Shown: positions 25,202 through 33,394 of the stretch, in pieces
Layout: every line of letters starts with the position of its first letter
How positions within the stretch are numbered: position 1 is the stretch's first letter
From: Mycobacterium sp.
GTDB taxonomy: Bacteria; Actinomycetota; Actinomycetes; Mycobacteriales; Mycobacteriaceae
DNA: 47,858 bases
Reading direction: 5' to 3'
Assembly (NCBI GenBank): GCA_020438865.1
Contig: JAGQTU010000024.1
Coordinates: forward strand, 1 to 47,858
The notes under the pieces: generated by a model
What the model saw: only the letters and a program-made list of their open reading frames with translations
Database searches by the model: none
What the model was told of the DNA's origin: nothing
Made by a program: the position numbers and the translations under genes

Positions 25202-25531
25202 TCAGGAAGCGCAGCTGACCTTCACCGACAGATGCTGGCCGATCGCGTACGCGGTGGGCCAGTCGCCGGCATCCACGGCGCGCTCGAGCTGTTCGACCAG
25301 GGGGCTGTGTACCCCCAGCTCGGCCAGCCACCCGGCCACGGTGCTGGCAATCTCGCGGGCCGGCACGTTGACCGCCCGGCCGTCATGCAGGACGTCGGTC
25401 ACCCGGTACAGCGGAAGGGCCGCCGCGGGGCGCCCCGACCTGGCCGCCCGGGTCACCCCGAAAAGTTTGCGGGAGAAACTGATTGGCTGCACCGCGGGCA
25501 AGGCGCCGGCCTCTGCGCGTCTGAAGAACAT
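25202..25531 (-). CDS. Hypothetical protein
   Basis: A 109-residue soluble protein with no recognised domain. It begins MFFRRAEAGALPAVQP, has a basic segment (SFSRKLFGVTRAARSGR) and a C-terminal half predicted as helical (EIASTVAGWLAELGVHSPLVEQLERAVDAGDWPTAYAIGQHL). The ATG at 25531 fits the GGGGAGAGG upstream better than the GTG at 25540. Codon use looks like that of the neighbours, so I take it as real. Confidence 0.55.
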   Translation of the reverse strand: MFFRRAEAGALPAVQPISFSRKLFGVTRAARSGRPAAALPLYRVTDVLHDGRAVNVPAREIASTVAGWLAELGVHSPLVEQLERAVDAGDWPTAYAIGQHLSVKVSCAS

Positions 25532-25677
25532 GCGGCTCACCTCTCCCCGGTCCCCGCCCGATTTACAGGTGCGTTAGTACACTATTGCACCATCCCAGCA
25601 AATTAGCCAAGGGTAATAGGTCACACTTTCGGCAGGGCCAAACGGCACCCCTCCACTCGACGGCCCAGTTGACGGTG

Positions 25678-25951
25678 AAGGGTGCCGACCAGCGCACTCG
25701 GGCTCCGATCCCCGGGATGGCCGAGATGTCGCACCGACCGCCGACCGCTACGGCGCGGTTCGGCATGTTTGCCAGTCCGCTACGCCGCCGGTCGTCAACG
25801 GGTGTGCAGTCCCGTCATCGGTGATCTCCACCAGCAGTTCGTCGCCGGCGCCGACCTCGATGGTCAGCGTTCGCGCCCCGGAGTGTTGCGCGGTGTTGCT
25901 GATGGCTCCGGTGATGGCCGTCTGCGGTCCCACGAACGCCGATTTGCGCAC
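25678..25951 (-). pseudogene. Frameshifted C-terminal fragment of a DevS/DosT-like histidine kinase
   Basis: Minus-strand translation gives the ATP-binding N-box of an NarL-partner kinase (AISNTAQHSGARTLTIEV, then LVEITDDGT). The frame is then lost at about 25801-25808, and the next frame continues with the G-box end of the same domain: VDDRRRSGLANMPNRAVAVGG, then RVRWSAPF. Together they are about 90 codons of a HATPase domain. No dimerisation, sensor or response-regulator part is present, so it cannot function as a kinase. The rest of 25563-26043 holds no gene that I can support. Confidence 0.75.
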
Positions 25952-26043
25952 CGGCCATGCGCGCGCGTGGGCCGGTGTGGAAGGCGCTGGCCGGCAGCCC
26001 GTCCTGCCCTCGCCGGCCGGTGCGCGCCGGTAGTGTCTGCCGG

Positions 26044-27096
26044 ATGAGTTCCGGCCACGAGCACAAGCCCGACCGTGATCTGCCGCCCGGCATGGCCGAG
26101 CAGCTCGATCTGCCCTACGCGGGCGTCGCCTCGTTCGGTCACCGGCCGTTTCTGACCGAGCCCGAGCAGCTCGACGCGTGGCGGCCGGACGTCGCGATCG
26201 TCGGTGCGCCGTTCGACGTCGGCACCACCAACCGGCCCGGTGCGCGGTTCGGTCCGCGGGCGATCCGGGCGACGGCCTATGAACCGGGTACCTACCACAT
26301 GGATTTGGGCCTGGAGATCTTCGACTGGCTGGAGGTCGTCGACTTCGGTGACGCGTACTGCCCGCACGGTCAGACCGAGGTGTCCCACGCCAACATCAAG
26401 GAGCGAGTGCACACGATCGCCAGCCGCGGCATCGTGCCGGTGATCCTGGGCGGCGACCACTCCATCACCTGGCCGGCCGCCACCGCGGTCGCCGACTTCC
26501 ACGGCTACGGGAACGTCGGCATCGTGCACTTCGACGCCCACGCCGACACCGCGGACGAGATCGAGGGCAATCTGGCCAGCCACGGCACCCCGATGCGCAG
26601 GCTGATCGAATCCGGGGCCGTGCCGGGCAGCCACTTCGTGCAGGTCGGGTTGCGCGGATACTGGCCACCCCAGGACACCTTCGAGTGGATGCTCGAGCAG
26701 AAGATGACCTGGCACACCATGCAGGAGATCTGGGAGCGCGGCTTCAAGGCGGTGATGGACCAGGCCGTCAGTGAGGCGCTGGCCAAGGCCGACAAGCTCT
26801 ACGTCTCGGTGGACATCGACGTGCTGGACCCCGCGCACGCGCCCGGCACCGGCACGCCCGAGCCGGGCGGCATCACCAGCGCCGACCTGCTCCGGATGGT
26901 CCGCCAGCTGTGCTACGAGCACGACGTCGCCGGGGTGGACGTCGTCGAGGTGGCGCCGGCCTACGACCACGCCGAACTCACCGTCAACGCCGCGCACCGG
27001 GTGGTGTTCGAGGCGCTGGCCGGGATGGCGGCACGCCGCCGCGACGCGGCAGATGCCGAGCCGGGACCGCCGTCGCCGCTGCATCGGCGTCGGTAG
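26044..27096 (+). CDS. Agmatinase/ureohydrolase-family enzyme
   Basis: A 350-residue manganese-dependent ureohydrolase. All metal-site residues are present: H139 (GGDHS), D164, H166 and D168 (DAHADT), and D257 and D259 (DIDVLDPAHAPGTGTPEPGG). It would remove urea from agmatine or a related guanidino compound; specificity among agmatine, guanidinobutyrate and guanidinopropionate cannot be read from the sequence. TAGTGT at 26031-26036 lies seven nt before the ATG, so the transcript is probably leaderless. The C-terminus has a short basic, Pro-rich tail. It converges on the 377-residue unknown gene. Confidence 0.85.
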   Translation: MSSGHEHKPDRDLPPGMAEQLDLPYAGVASFGHRPFLTEPEQLDAWRPDVAIVGAPFDVGTTNRPGARFGPRAIRATAYEPGTYHMDLGLEIFDWLEVVDFGDAYCPHGQTEVSHANIKERVHTIASRGIVPVILGGDHSITWPAATAVADFHGYGNVGIVHFDAHADTADEIEGNLASHGTPMRRLIESGAVPGSHFVQVGLRGYWPPQDTFEWMLEQKMTWHTMQEIWERGFKAVMDQAVSEALAKADKLYVSVDIDVLDPAHAPGTGTPEPGGITSADLLRMVRQLCYEHDVAGVDVVEVAPAYDHAELTVNAAHRVVFEALAGMAARRRDAADAEPGPPSPLHRRR

Positions 27097-27099
27097 CCG

Positions 27100-28233
27100 T
27101 CAGTAGTCGGACTCTGCGGCCAGGATTTCGGCGAGGAAGGCGTCCGGATGCGGGTCGGCCAGTCGCCGCCGCGCGAACCGCCGCACCCGGTCGCGGGCTT
27201 CGGGACCCTCGTCGACCTGCGCGCCCACCGTCACGGTGGCGTTCGACCAGTCGGTGTCCCACACGACCCGCGCCGCGGCGGGCTGGTCGTCCGCGCCCAG
27301 GATCGCCAGCGTGGCGCGACCGGATCCATCCAGGATGCCGGCTGCCCGAAATGCGTTGTGCTGCAGCGTTACCGGAATGCCGATCGGTGATCCGGGGCCG
27401 ACGACGTCAGCGCGAACGAGGGCTACCGGGGCGCTGTCGGCCACGGCGATGATCCAGTCGACGGTGTTCTCGGCGGCGTCGAACACCGCGCCGGGCACCG
27501 CGCCCCAGGCCATCGAGGTCGCGCCGCGCTCGATGACCGCGGCGGGCTCCGGTCCCCCGCCCCGGCCGGCCGCCAGCGCGTAGTCGTCGCAGCTCGCGGC
27601 CGCCGGGGTGACCGCTGTGCCGGCCCCCGTGTCGGCCAGGGCGTCGGCCAGCTCCGCCCAGCCCGGGCCCTCGACACCGAACTCGTCGGCCAACTCGGCG
27701 CACCGGCGCACCAGTTCGGCCACCCGCGGGTCGCCCAGCAGCAGCTGGGTCCGCAACTCCCCGGCATGCGGGGCCAGCAACGCCGCGATGTCGGAGTCCA
27801 GGGTGTCGTCGCCGAAGAACTCATCGGCGCCGGCCGTCGCCACCGCGATCTCGGCGTCCAGCACCGCCGGGTTGAGTCCGGCGACGCCGTCCCGGATGCT
27901 GGCCGGCCACCACCGGCGCAACCAGTGCCCGAGCGCCAGCCTGCGCAGCGGAACCAGCGACCCGGTGCGCAGTTCGACTCCGGATAGCTCGACCTCCCCC
28001 TCCGCTGCGGCGGTGGTGGCCGCGGCCAGCACTCGATGGCCGTCCTCGCCGACCACGCGCCACAGCCAGTCCGCGCGCGCCGGGTCGGTGAAGGTGATCT
28101 GCGGGGGTGCGTCCGCGGCCTCGTCGACCGTCCAGGCCAGCACCGCGCCGTCCAGCTCGAGGGCCGCGGCCAGCGGGATCGGCGCGACGCTCGGCCCGGT
28201 CAGCCACAGGCCGGATTCGCTGACCAGTCTCAT
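27100..28233 (-). CDS. Unrecognised protein, second gene of a coupled pair near the CHAT locus
   Basis: A 377-residue, acidic, soluble protein with no family I recognise and no signal peptide or membrane segment. The N-terminal third is beta-rich (WLTGPSVAPIPLAAALELDG, LWRVVGEDGHRVLAAATT); the middle is helical (LAPHAGELRTQLLLGDPRVAELVRRCAELADEFGV), and the C-terminal part again beta-rich (TVDWIIAVADSAPVALVRAD, ATVTVGAQV) before a final helix rich in Arg. The ATG at 28233 overlaps the stop of the upstream 429-residue gene (ATGA), so the two are coupled and probably act together. Possible link to the TPR-CHAT genes 2 kb upstream is discussed under findings. Confidence 0.72.
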   Translation of the reverse strand: MRLVSESGLWLTGPSVAPIPLAAALELDGAVLAWTVDEAADAPPQITFTDPARADWLWRVVGEDGHRVLAAATTAAAEGEVELSGVELRTGSLVPLRRLALGHWLRRWWPASIRDGVAGLNPAVLDAEIAVATAGADEFFGDDTLDSDIAALLAPHAGELRTQLLLGDPRVAELVRRCAELADEFGVEGPGWAELADALADTGAGTAVTPAAASCDDYALAAGRGGGPEPAAVIERGATSMAWGAVPGAVFDAAENTVDWIIAVADSAPVALVRADVVGPGSPIGIPVTLQHNAFRAAGILDGSGRATLAILGADDQPAAARVVWDTDWSNATVTVGAQVDEGPEARDRVRRFARRRLADPHPDAFLAEILAAESDY

Positions 28234-29519
28234 TGCGCCACCTGCACTTCCAGCATTGCCTTGATCCGCTGCCGATGGTCCAGGCTCACCGAGCGCGCCA
28301 CCCCCTCCAGCAGGGCCCGCACGTCGTCGACGTCGGAGCAGGGCTCCTGCCACACGTCGCGGCCGTGCAGCCGGGCCCACAGCCGGCTCAGGTACGGCCG
28401 GGCGAACGCGGCGAGGTCCTGCACTACCTGCTGCTGACGGGGGTGGATCGGCTCGGCACCGGCCAGCGCGCGGCGGGCGTGCAGCACGTAGGCCTCCTTG
28501 CGCAGCCGCGCCTGGATGATGCCGGCCAGTTGATACCGGGCGACGGCGCGCTCGTCGAGGGGCGCCAATTCCCGGGCCACCTCGATGCCCGCCAGCAGCG
28601 TGGCCTGTTTGTCCTCGCCGAGGAAACCCCATGGCGCGCTGGCCCGGTCGACCTCCTCGGCGCACAGCAGTGGTACGTCGGGCAACTCGTCGCGGTCCAG
28701 GGCACGGCGCAGCGTGGCCCGAACCCGTTCGACGACGCTGCGATCCAGCGGCCGGTCGCCGCCGGCCGCACCTGAGACCGGCGGCGGCCGCAGCGGAAGG
28801 GTGTCGGCCAGCCCCAGGTCGACCACCGACCAGGGCAGCGGCGGGCCGCCGGCCGTCCGGGCCAGCGCGCCGAGGTTGTACGGGGCGGCGTCGGCGACGA
28901 GCGCGGTCCAGACCCGCTGGCGGGCAACGCTTTCCCGGTGGCCGTCAGCCGGGCCGAGCACCGTTGTCAGACCGGCGAAGAACGGGCCGGTGATCTCCGT
29001 GCCCGCTCGCACGTCGGCCCAGCTGCCCTGCAGCTGGCGCGACAGCCTGGCCAGCACCTGCGGGTCGGCCAGGTAGTGGTTGAGCGCCTCGATGGTGGTG
29101 CGGCCACGATCGTGGTGCACGTCGTGCAGCACGGCGGCCGCTGTCGCAGGACCACCCTGATCGGGAGCGCCCTTGGTGACGGCCAGTTCGAAACACACCG
29201 GGAAGTAGAGGTCCTGGGCGTTACCGGTGGTGACGCGCTGCCTGCGCCGTTCCAGCTTCATGAGCCCGAACCACGCTGCAGTGCAACGCAATTGCTCGGC
29301 ACTGTCCACGATCACCCCGAACATCTCAGTGGCGACCTCGGCGCTGACGAACGGCGCGGAGTAGGCGGGGTTGGCCCGCAACCGCAGCACCAACGGGTCG
29401 ATGATCCGCTTCACCGTCCGGCGCAGCGGTCCGCCGTCGTCACCGCTGAGCACCTCCACGCCGGGACCGATGGCCCGCCAGGCGCGGTCGATCACCGCCC
29501 GACGGGGTTGGCCGCTCAT
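28230..29519 (-). CDS. Unrecognised mostly helical protein, first gene of the coupled pair
   Basis: A 429-residue soluble protein without a family I recognise. It is largely alpha-helical. Visible regions: a basic N-terminus (RRAVIDRAWRAIGPGVEV), a middle with VLHDVHHDRGRTTIEALNHY that carries several histidines but not a clear HD or zinc motif, and a helical C-terminus (AVARYQLAGIIQARLRKEAY, QQQVVQDLAAFARPYLSRLW). The ATG at 29519 lies six nt after a TATCCT -10 box, so it is probably leaderless. It is coupled to the 377-residue gene by ATGA, and divergent from the 217-residue membrane protein gene (81 nt apart). Confidence 0.72.
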   Translation of the reverse strand: MSGQPRRAVIDRAWRAIGPGVEVLSGDDGGPLRRTVKRIIDPLVLRLRANPAYSAPFVSAEVATEMFGVIVDSAEQLRCTAAWFGLMKLERRRQRVTTGNAQDLYFPVCFELAVTKGAPDQGGPATAAAVLHDVHHDRGRTTIEALNHYLADPQVLARLSRQLQGSWADVRAGTEITGPFFAGLTTVLGPADGHRESVARQRVWTALVADAAPYNLGALARTAGGPPLPWSVVDLGLADTLPLRPPPVSGAAGGDRPLDRSVVERVRATLRRALDRDELPDVPLLCAEEVDRASAPWGFLGEDKQATLLAGIEVARELAPLDERAVARYQLAGIIQARLRKEAYVLHARRALAGAEPIHPRQQQVVQDLAAFARPYLSRLWARLHGRDVWQEPCSDVDDVRALLEGVARSVSLDHRQRIKAMLEVQVAQ

Positions 29520-29525
29520 CCGGAC

Positions 29526-29531
29526 AGGATA
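29526..29531 (-). promoter_or_regulatory. -10 box of the unrecognised gene pair
   Basis: TATCCT on the minus strand six nt before the ATG at 29519; indicates a leaderless operon start and supports that start codon. Confidence 0.5.
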
Positions 29532-29600
29532 AGCGGGCGCCGACCGCGGGAGCGGCGAAGTTGGGTTCGGTAGCGCCGGGCGCGGCGCAGGCTGCCCGTC

Positions 29601-30254
29601 ATGTCTGATGTCTACCTGGGCGCCATCGCCGCCGTCTCCGTCCTCGCCCTCGCCGCGATCGTCGTCGCAGCCGGCCTTGGCGGCCAACCCGCACACCGGC
29701 GCCGGGGACCGTCGGCCTGCCGGTCGGTGGCGGTCGGCACCGTTCAGGCGGTCGCCGACTCGGAGAACCCGCTGGTGGTGGTCGAGGTGGAAAGCGTCGA
29801 CGGCCAGCGGTTCACCGGGCGGTTGTGCCATCGCATGGGCGACCCGGCGGTGACGGCGCTGCGGCCCGGGCTGATCCTGCTGGTCTCGTTCGACCCGCAG
29901 GACCGCGACCGGCTTTCGCTGGCCGACGATGTGGTGGCCGTCCGCGCGGCCGTCGGGCAGACCCTGGTCCGCCAGGGCGTGCTGACCGATGCGGAACTGG
30001 ACCTGGTCCGGCACGGTACCCGCTCTTCGGGGGTGGTCACCGGCATGCGGGCGGGCGGCTACGCGGGTGCGGACCTGCGCGAGGTCGAACTCGACGTGAT
30101 GGTCAGCAGGCGCGGCGGCGGTCAGTTCCCGGCCCATCAGACCACGGTGGTCCCGGTCGCCGAACTGCCGCGGATGGCGCCCGGCAGTGTCATCGACGCC
30201 TACTACCGCCCGGATGACGAGTCGACGGTCGCGGTGTGTGTACCGCCGGCATGA
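29601..30254 (+). CDS. Membrane-anchored protein with two beta-barrel repeats
   Basis: A 217-residue protein with one N-terminal transmembrane helix (YLGAIAAVSVLALAAIVVAA) and two similar beta-rich domains. The first starts SVAVGTVQAVADSENPLVVV and the second GTRSSGVVTGMRAGGYAGAD. The second ends in the pattern VVPVAELPRMAPGSVIDAYY-RPDDESTVAV, a layout (conversion of a gene product by a 'GxxxxGxV' barrel and a 'L-x-PG-x-V-x-D-P' end) seen in many actinobacterial proteins, of unknown role. It lies between the CHAT gene (convergent) and the 429-residue gene (divergent), inside the CHAT block. Confidence 0.7.
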   Translation: MSDVYLGAIAAVSVLALAAIVVAAGLGGQPAHRRRGPSACRSVAVGTVQAVADSENPLVVVEVESVDGQRFTGRLCHRMGDPAVTALRPGLILLVSFDPQDRDRLSLADDVVAVRAAVGQTLVRQGVLTDAELDLVRHGTRSSGVVTGMRAGGYAGADLREVELDVMVSRRGGGQFPAHQTTVVPVAELPRMAPGSVIDAYYRPDDESTVAVCVPPA

Positions 30255-30259
30255 TGCGT

Positions 30260-31612
30260 TCACCGGGCACCGTCCACGCTGAACGTCGCCAGCGCCGCCC
30301 AGTACAGCGGGCTGGCGCCGGTGTCGCCGGCCCGCCAGCGGCGCATCTGGGCGCGCTGCCACCGGTTGACCGCGAGCGCGGCGTCGTCGGCCTGGTGCGC
30401 GTCGTCGACGGCGATGACCACATCTGCCATCGGGTCGCCGATCGATGAGGTGAACCGGCGATACCCGGCCGTGGTGGGCAGCGGCCACAGCGTCGCGGTG
30501 ACCAGTTGGCTGCCGCACAGCACCATCGCCGCCACCAGACCGGTGGCCTCGTCGAACTGGTAGTCACCGCCCGAGCCGCACGCGAGCAGCGCGACCCGCG
30601 GCGGCATCGGCAGCTGCGCGGACATCAGGTCGGCGGCCAGCAGCGGCCGATGATCGCCAACCGGCTCGGCGCCGCCGGGCAGCGCGGAGGTGCAGGCGAG
30701 GTGGATCGCGGCCCGGTCGGCGTAACCGTGGGCACGGTCGGCGGCGCTGGCGTGCCCGACGTAGAGCAGCCGGCTCGGGGCCCGCTTCAGGAGGGCGGCC
30801 AGCCAGGTGCGGTCGGCATCGGCGCGCCGGAACAGGTCCACCGCCGAGTCGACCTCCGGCAGCACCGGGTGCCGTGCCAGCACCGTGGCGAAGTGCCCGG
30901 ACAGCCGGGTCTCGGCCGACGGGCGGCCCAGCACCGAACCCAGCGGCGAATCCGGGCGTTGCCCGGGAACCCTCGGGTCGAGCACCAGAAGCGGTGCGGC
31001 ACTTCGCCGCTCGGACCAAACGGCCGGATCCCTCGGGGCATGCGCGATGTTGGGTGGCACCGCCATCAGCACGTCGGCCAACTCCATCAGCCGGTGGCCC
31101 TCGGTCAGGGCGGCGATGTCGGCGAGCTGCCACGGGATCCGGGCGGCCGTGGTGCCCCTGGTGGTGATCGCCGCCGCCCGGGCGGCGATCAACTCCTCGC
31201 GGCTGGGGCCGGCCAGGGGCACCGCCAGCAGGCCCCATGGGATGCGGGCCAGCCGGGCGCTCGGCGAGATGTACAGCAGCGGGCGGGGATCGGAGACACA
31301 CTCGCCCAGCAGTTGCCAGGCGGGCGCGGAGATCAGCAGCACCCCGAGGATGTAGGCCAGCGTCAACTCGCGTTCGGGGGTGGCGAACGGCCCGGTGGTC
31401 AGCGCCCGGTTCAGCGCGTCGGCCAGTGTCTCGGTGCCCTCGGGGTCGGGCAGCGCGCCCTGCAGTTCTTCGATGGCGGCCAGCAGGATCGGCTCCTCGA
31501 CCACCCAGGTGACCGTGCGGGCGGGTTCGCCGACCACCCGCAGGCTGCCGTAGGTCGCGACGCCGAGGTCGGCGAACCGCAGCACCAGCGTGGTGGACGA
31601 CGGTGCGGTCAT
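30260..31612 (-). CDS. CHAT-domain (caspase-like) protease
   Basis: A 450-residue protein whose second half is a CHAT domain, the clan-CD caspase/separase-related cysteine protease fold. Core motifs in order: LLYISPSARLARIPWGLLAVPLAG (108-134), the catalytic-His strand LLYVGHASA with H287, the catalytic-Cys strand VALLACGSG with C345, and EATGLVAAMVLCGSQLVTATLWPLP followed by SPLYWAALATFSVDG. The His/Cys dyad is intact. The N-terminal 100 residues are not recognised. The ATG at 31612 overlaps the TPR-like gene stop by ATGA, so both are made together. CHAT proteases in bacteria can act in conflict or immune systems (for example TPR-CHAT with gasdermin or with type III CRISPR), but no such partner was recognised here. 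Confidence 0.88.
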   Translation of the reverse strand: MTAPSSTTLVLRFADLGVATYGSLRVVGEPARTVTWVVEEPILLAAIEELQGALPDPEGTETLADALNRALTTGPFATPERELTLAYILGVLLISAPAWQLLGECVSDPRPLLYISPSARLARIPWGLLAVPLAGPSREELIAARAAAITTRGTTAARIPWQLADIAALTEGHRLMELADVLMAVPPNIAHAPRDPAVWSERRSAAPLLVLDPRVPGQRPDSPLGSVLGRPSAETRLSGHFATVLARHPVLPEVDSAVDLFRRADADRTWLAALLKRAPSRLLYVGHASAADRAHGYADRAAIHLACTSALPGGAEPVGDHRPLLAADLMSAQLPMPPRVALLACGSGGDYQFDEATGLVAAMVLCGSQLVTATLWPLPTTAGYRRFTSSIGDPMADVVIAVDDAHQADDAALAVNRWQRAQMRRWRAGDTGASPLYWAALATFSVDGAR

Positions 31613-33297
31613 GGCCATGTCGACCAGGCCGGGTCGTCGGAGGTCACGGCCTGGCCGTAGCGGCTCTGCGCGAGCCGGCGGTAGTGCTCGAGGATCGGCG
31701 CGCGGGTCGGGTCCATCTGCAACGGCGGAAGTGGGCCCAGGGTGGTCAGGGTGAGACCGTCCACCGACTCCCCGCCTGCCGCGAGCGCCTCCTCGGCCAC
31801 CGTGTCGGCCACCACCGTGGTGCCGACTCCCCCATCCCAGGTCGACGCCTCGTCGAGCGGTTCATGGGCGAAAGTGCCTCGGGCGCTGTGATATTCGATG
31901 AGCTCGCTGAGTAGCTCGGTGTTCTCCCACTCCCAGGCCACCGAGAAGGCGCCGGCCAGCATCCGGCCCGACACGTGCGCGGCCCACCGCCAGCGGGAGT
32001 CGGCGTCGAGCATCGAGTAGCGGACCGAGTCGATGGCCAGGGCGGCCGGGATCTTCAGCTCTGCGGCCCGCTCCAGCTTCGCCATCGCGCTGCGGTGTTG
32101 CTCGCTGCCGGGTTCGACATGCATCACACCCAGCGCTGCCGCCTGCCGGGCCTCGGTGGCCTGGAAGTCGTCGGTCGGTTCGCTGATCCCGTCGAAACCC
32201 ATGTCCGCCAGGGCGTCTGCGCGCCAGACGTTGCCGAGGTGATCGTCGAGCCGGGCATATTGCAGCCAGCTCGAGCGCGGCCACTGGTCCAACAGTTCGC
32301 GGGCCTGGGCCACCTGCTCGACCGCCTCGGCGAAGCGGCCGCGGAACACCGATATCCAGCTGCGCTGCAGCAGGATCCGATGAATGTGCAGCGGCTTGCC
32401 CAGCTCACGCCAGTGTCGTTCGGCATGCGACCAGGATTCGTCGGCGGCCTCGAGCATGCCGACGCCCAGCCGGGTGAGCCCGAAGTAGAGCCAGGAGCGC
32501 GAGACGTCATGGGCGCGGTTGCCCTCCGCGATCACCGGGTACGCGCCGCCGACGAGTCGTTCGGTGGTCTGGTGGTCGCCCCGGATCCAGCTCGCCGCCG
32601 CGGTCTCGAGTTCGGCTCGCGCACAATACAGTTTCCAGTCGCGGCGCTGCGCCCGCGCGGCCGCGCGCTGCAGCCACTGCTCCCCCTCGGCCAGCCGGCC
32701 GGTCTCGACACAGAACCGGCCATAGGCCAACCCGCCTGCGACCAGCAACTGGTCGGTGGAATCCGAGGTGTCGGTCAGGTGATCGATGACCGGAATGATG
32801 GTGCGCCACAGCGCCGCCGCGCGGGCGTGCAGATCGTCGTCGCACAGCGCCGTCGCGCACAGCACACCGGCCAGCGCCGCAAGATGCTGTTGGTCGGCAA
32901 CGAGATCTGGAAATCGCCGGGCGGATTCGTCGTCCTGCAGGTCGGCCAGCTCGGCCGCGGCCGCTTCGTGCTCGCCCCGCGCCGCGGCCAGGCCGACCCG
33001 CAGGAACCGGGCCCGCAGCCGGTACCGGGACGTCATGTGGTCGGCCTCGGATCCGGGCAGGGCGTCCGCGTACGCGGCGAGGCAATCGTCGATGCGGCGC
33101 ACGCACTCCTCGGTGCCGTCGTAGGCGGTGCGGTTGAGGTAGAGCTCACCGAGCAGGGCGAAGACCTCCAGGGCGAGATCGTCCCGGTCCTCCCGTTCGA
33201 CCTCGGGCAGGACGGACAACAGGATGTCCTTGGCCGCCTCTTCCTTGGCGGCCAGGATGAGCTGGCGAGCGCGCTCCAACTCGCCGGGGATCGACAC
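31609..33297 (-). CDS. TPR-like helical-repeat protein coupled to the CHAT protease
   Basis: A 562-residue, nearly all-helical protein with repeated helix pairs of the TPR/TPR-like kind, for example LALEVFALLGELYLNRTAYD, LLVAGGLAYGRFCVETGRLA, LQRAAARAQRRDWKLYCARA and EQVAQARELLDQWPRSSW. The repeats occupy about residues 5-440. The final 120 residues are less regular and end with LEHYRRLAQSRYGQAVTSDD. It is likely a scaffold or sensor for the CHAT protease, whose start overlaps its stop by 4 nt. The GTG at 33297 was chosen because TATGAT lies six nt upstream, pointing to a leaderless transcript; codons upstream are low-complexity. Confidence 0.8.
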   Translation of the reverse strand: MSIPGELERARQLILAAKEEAAKDILLSVLPEVEREDRDDLALEVFALLGELYLNRTAYDGTEECVRRIDDCLAAYADALPGSEADHMTSRYRLRARFLRVGLAAARGEHEAAAAELADLQDDESARRFPDLVADQQHLAALAGVLCATALCDDDLHARAAALWRTIIPVIDHLTDTSDSTDQLLVAGGLAYGRFCVETGRLAEGEQWLQRAAARAQRRDWKLYCARAELETAAASWIRGDHQTTERLVGGAYPVIAEGNRAHDVSRSWLYFGLTRLGVGMLEAADESWSHAERHWRELGKPLHIHRILLQRSWISVFRGRFAEAVEQVAQARELLDQWPRSSWLQYARLDDHLGNVWRADALADMGFDGISEPTDDFQATEARQAAALGVMHVEPGSEQHRSAMAKLERAAELKIPAALAIDSVRYSMLDADSRWRWAAHVSGRMLAGAFSVAWEWENTELLSELIEYHSARGTFAHEPLDEASTWDGGVGTTVVADTVAEEALAAGGESVDGLTLTTLGPLPPLQMDPTRAPILEHYRRLAQSRYGQAVTSDDPAWSTWP

Positions 33298-33303
33298 GGC
33301 TGA

Positions 33304-33309
33304 ATCATA
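33304..33309 (-). promoter_or_regulatory. -10 box of the TPR-CHAT operon
   Basis: TATGAT on the minus strand six nt before the GTG at 33297, the same spacing as in the 429-residue gene promoter. Confidence 0.5.
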
Positions 33310-33342
33310 AGGCGGGCACCTCGGCGGTCTTCGGAACCGGTG

Positions 33343-33375
33343 GGACGGCGGACGTGTTCGACACGTCCGCCGTCC
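33343..33375. terminator. Hairpin terminator after the LpqH-like gene
   Basis: Perfect 15-bp stem (33343-33357 and 33361-33375) with a TCG loop, 20 nt downstream of the lipoprotein gene stop on the minus strand. It would stop read-through into the TPR-CHAT operon. Confidence 0.8.
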
Positions 33376-33394
33376 GTCACCCATGTCGGTCAAT

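Noticed and set aside
30506-31660. A 384-codon plus-strand frame across the CHAT gene
   Set aside because: Gln/Arg/Gly-rich shadow sequence; the CHAT frame has the catalytic motifs and coupling to the TPR-like gene.
31609-33297. Reading the TPR-like protein as a LuxR/AfsR-type ATPase regulator
   Set aside because: No Walker A or B motif and no DNA-binding domain are present; only helical repeats are seen.
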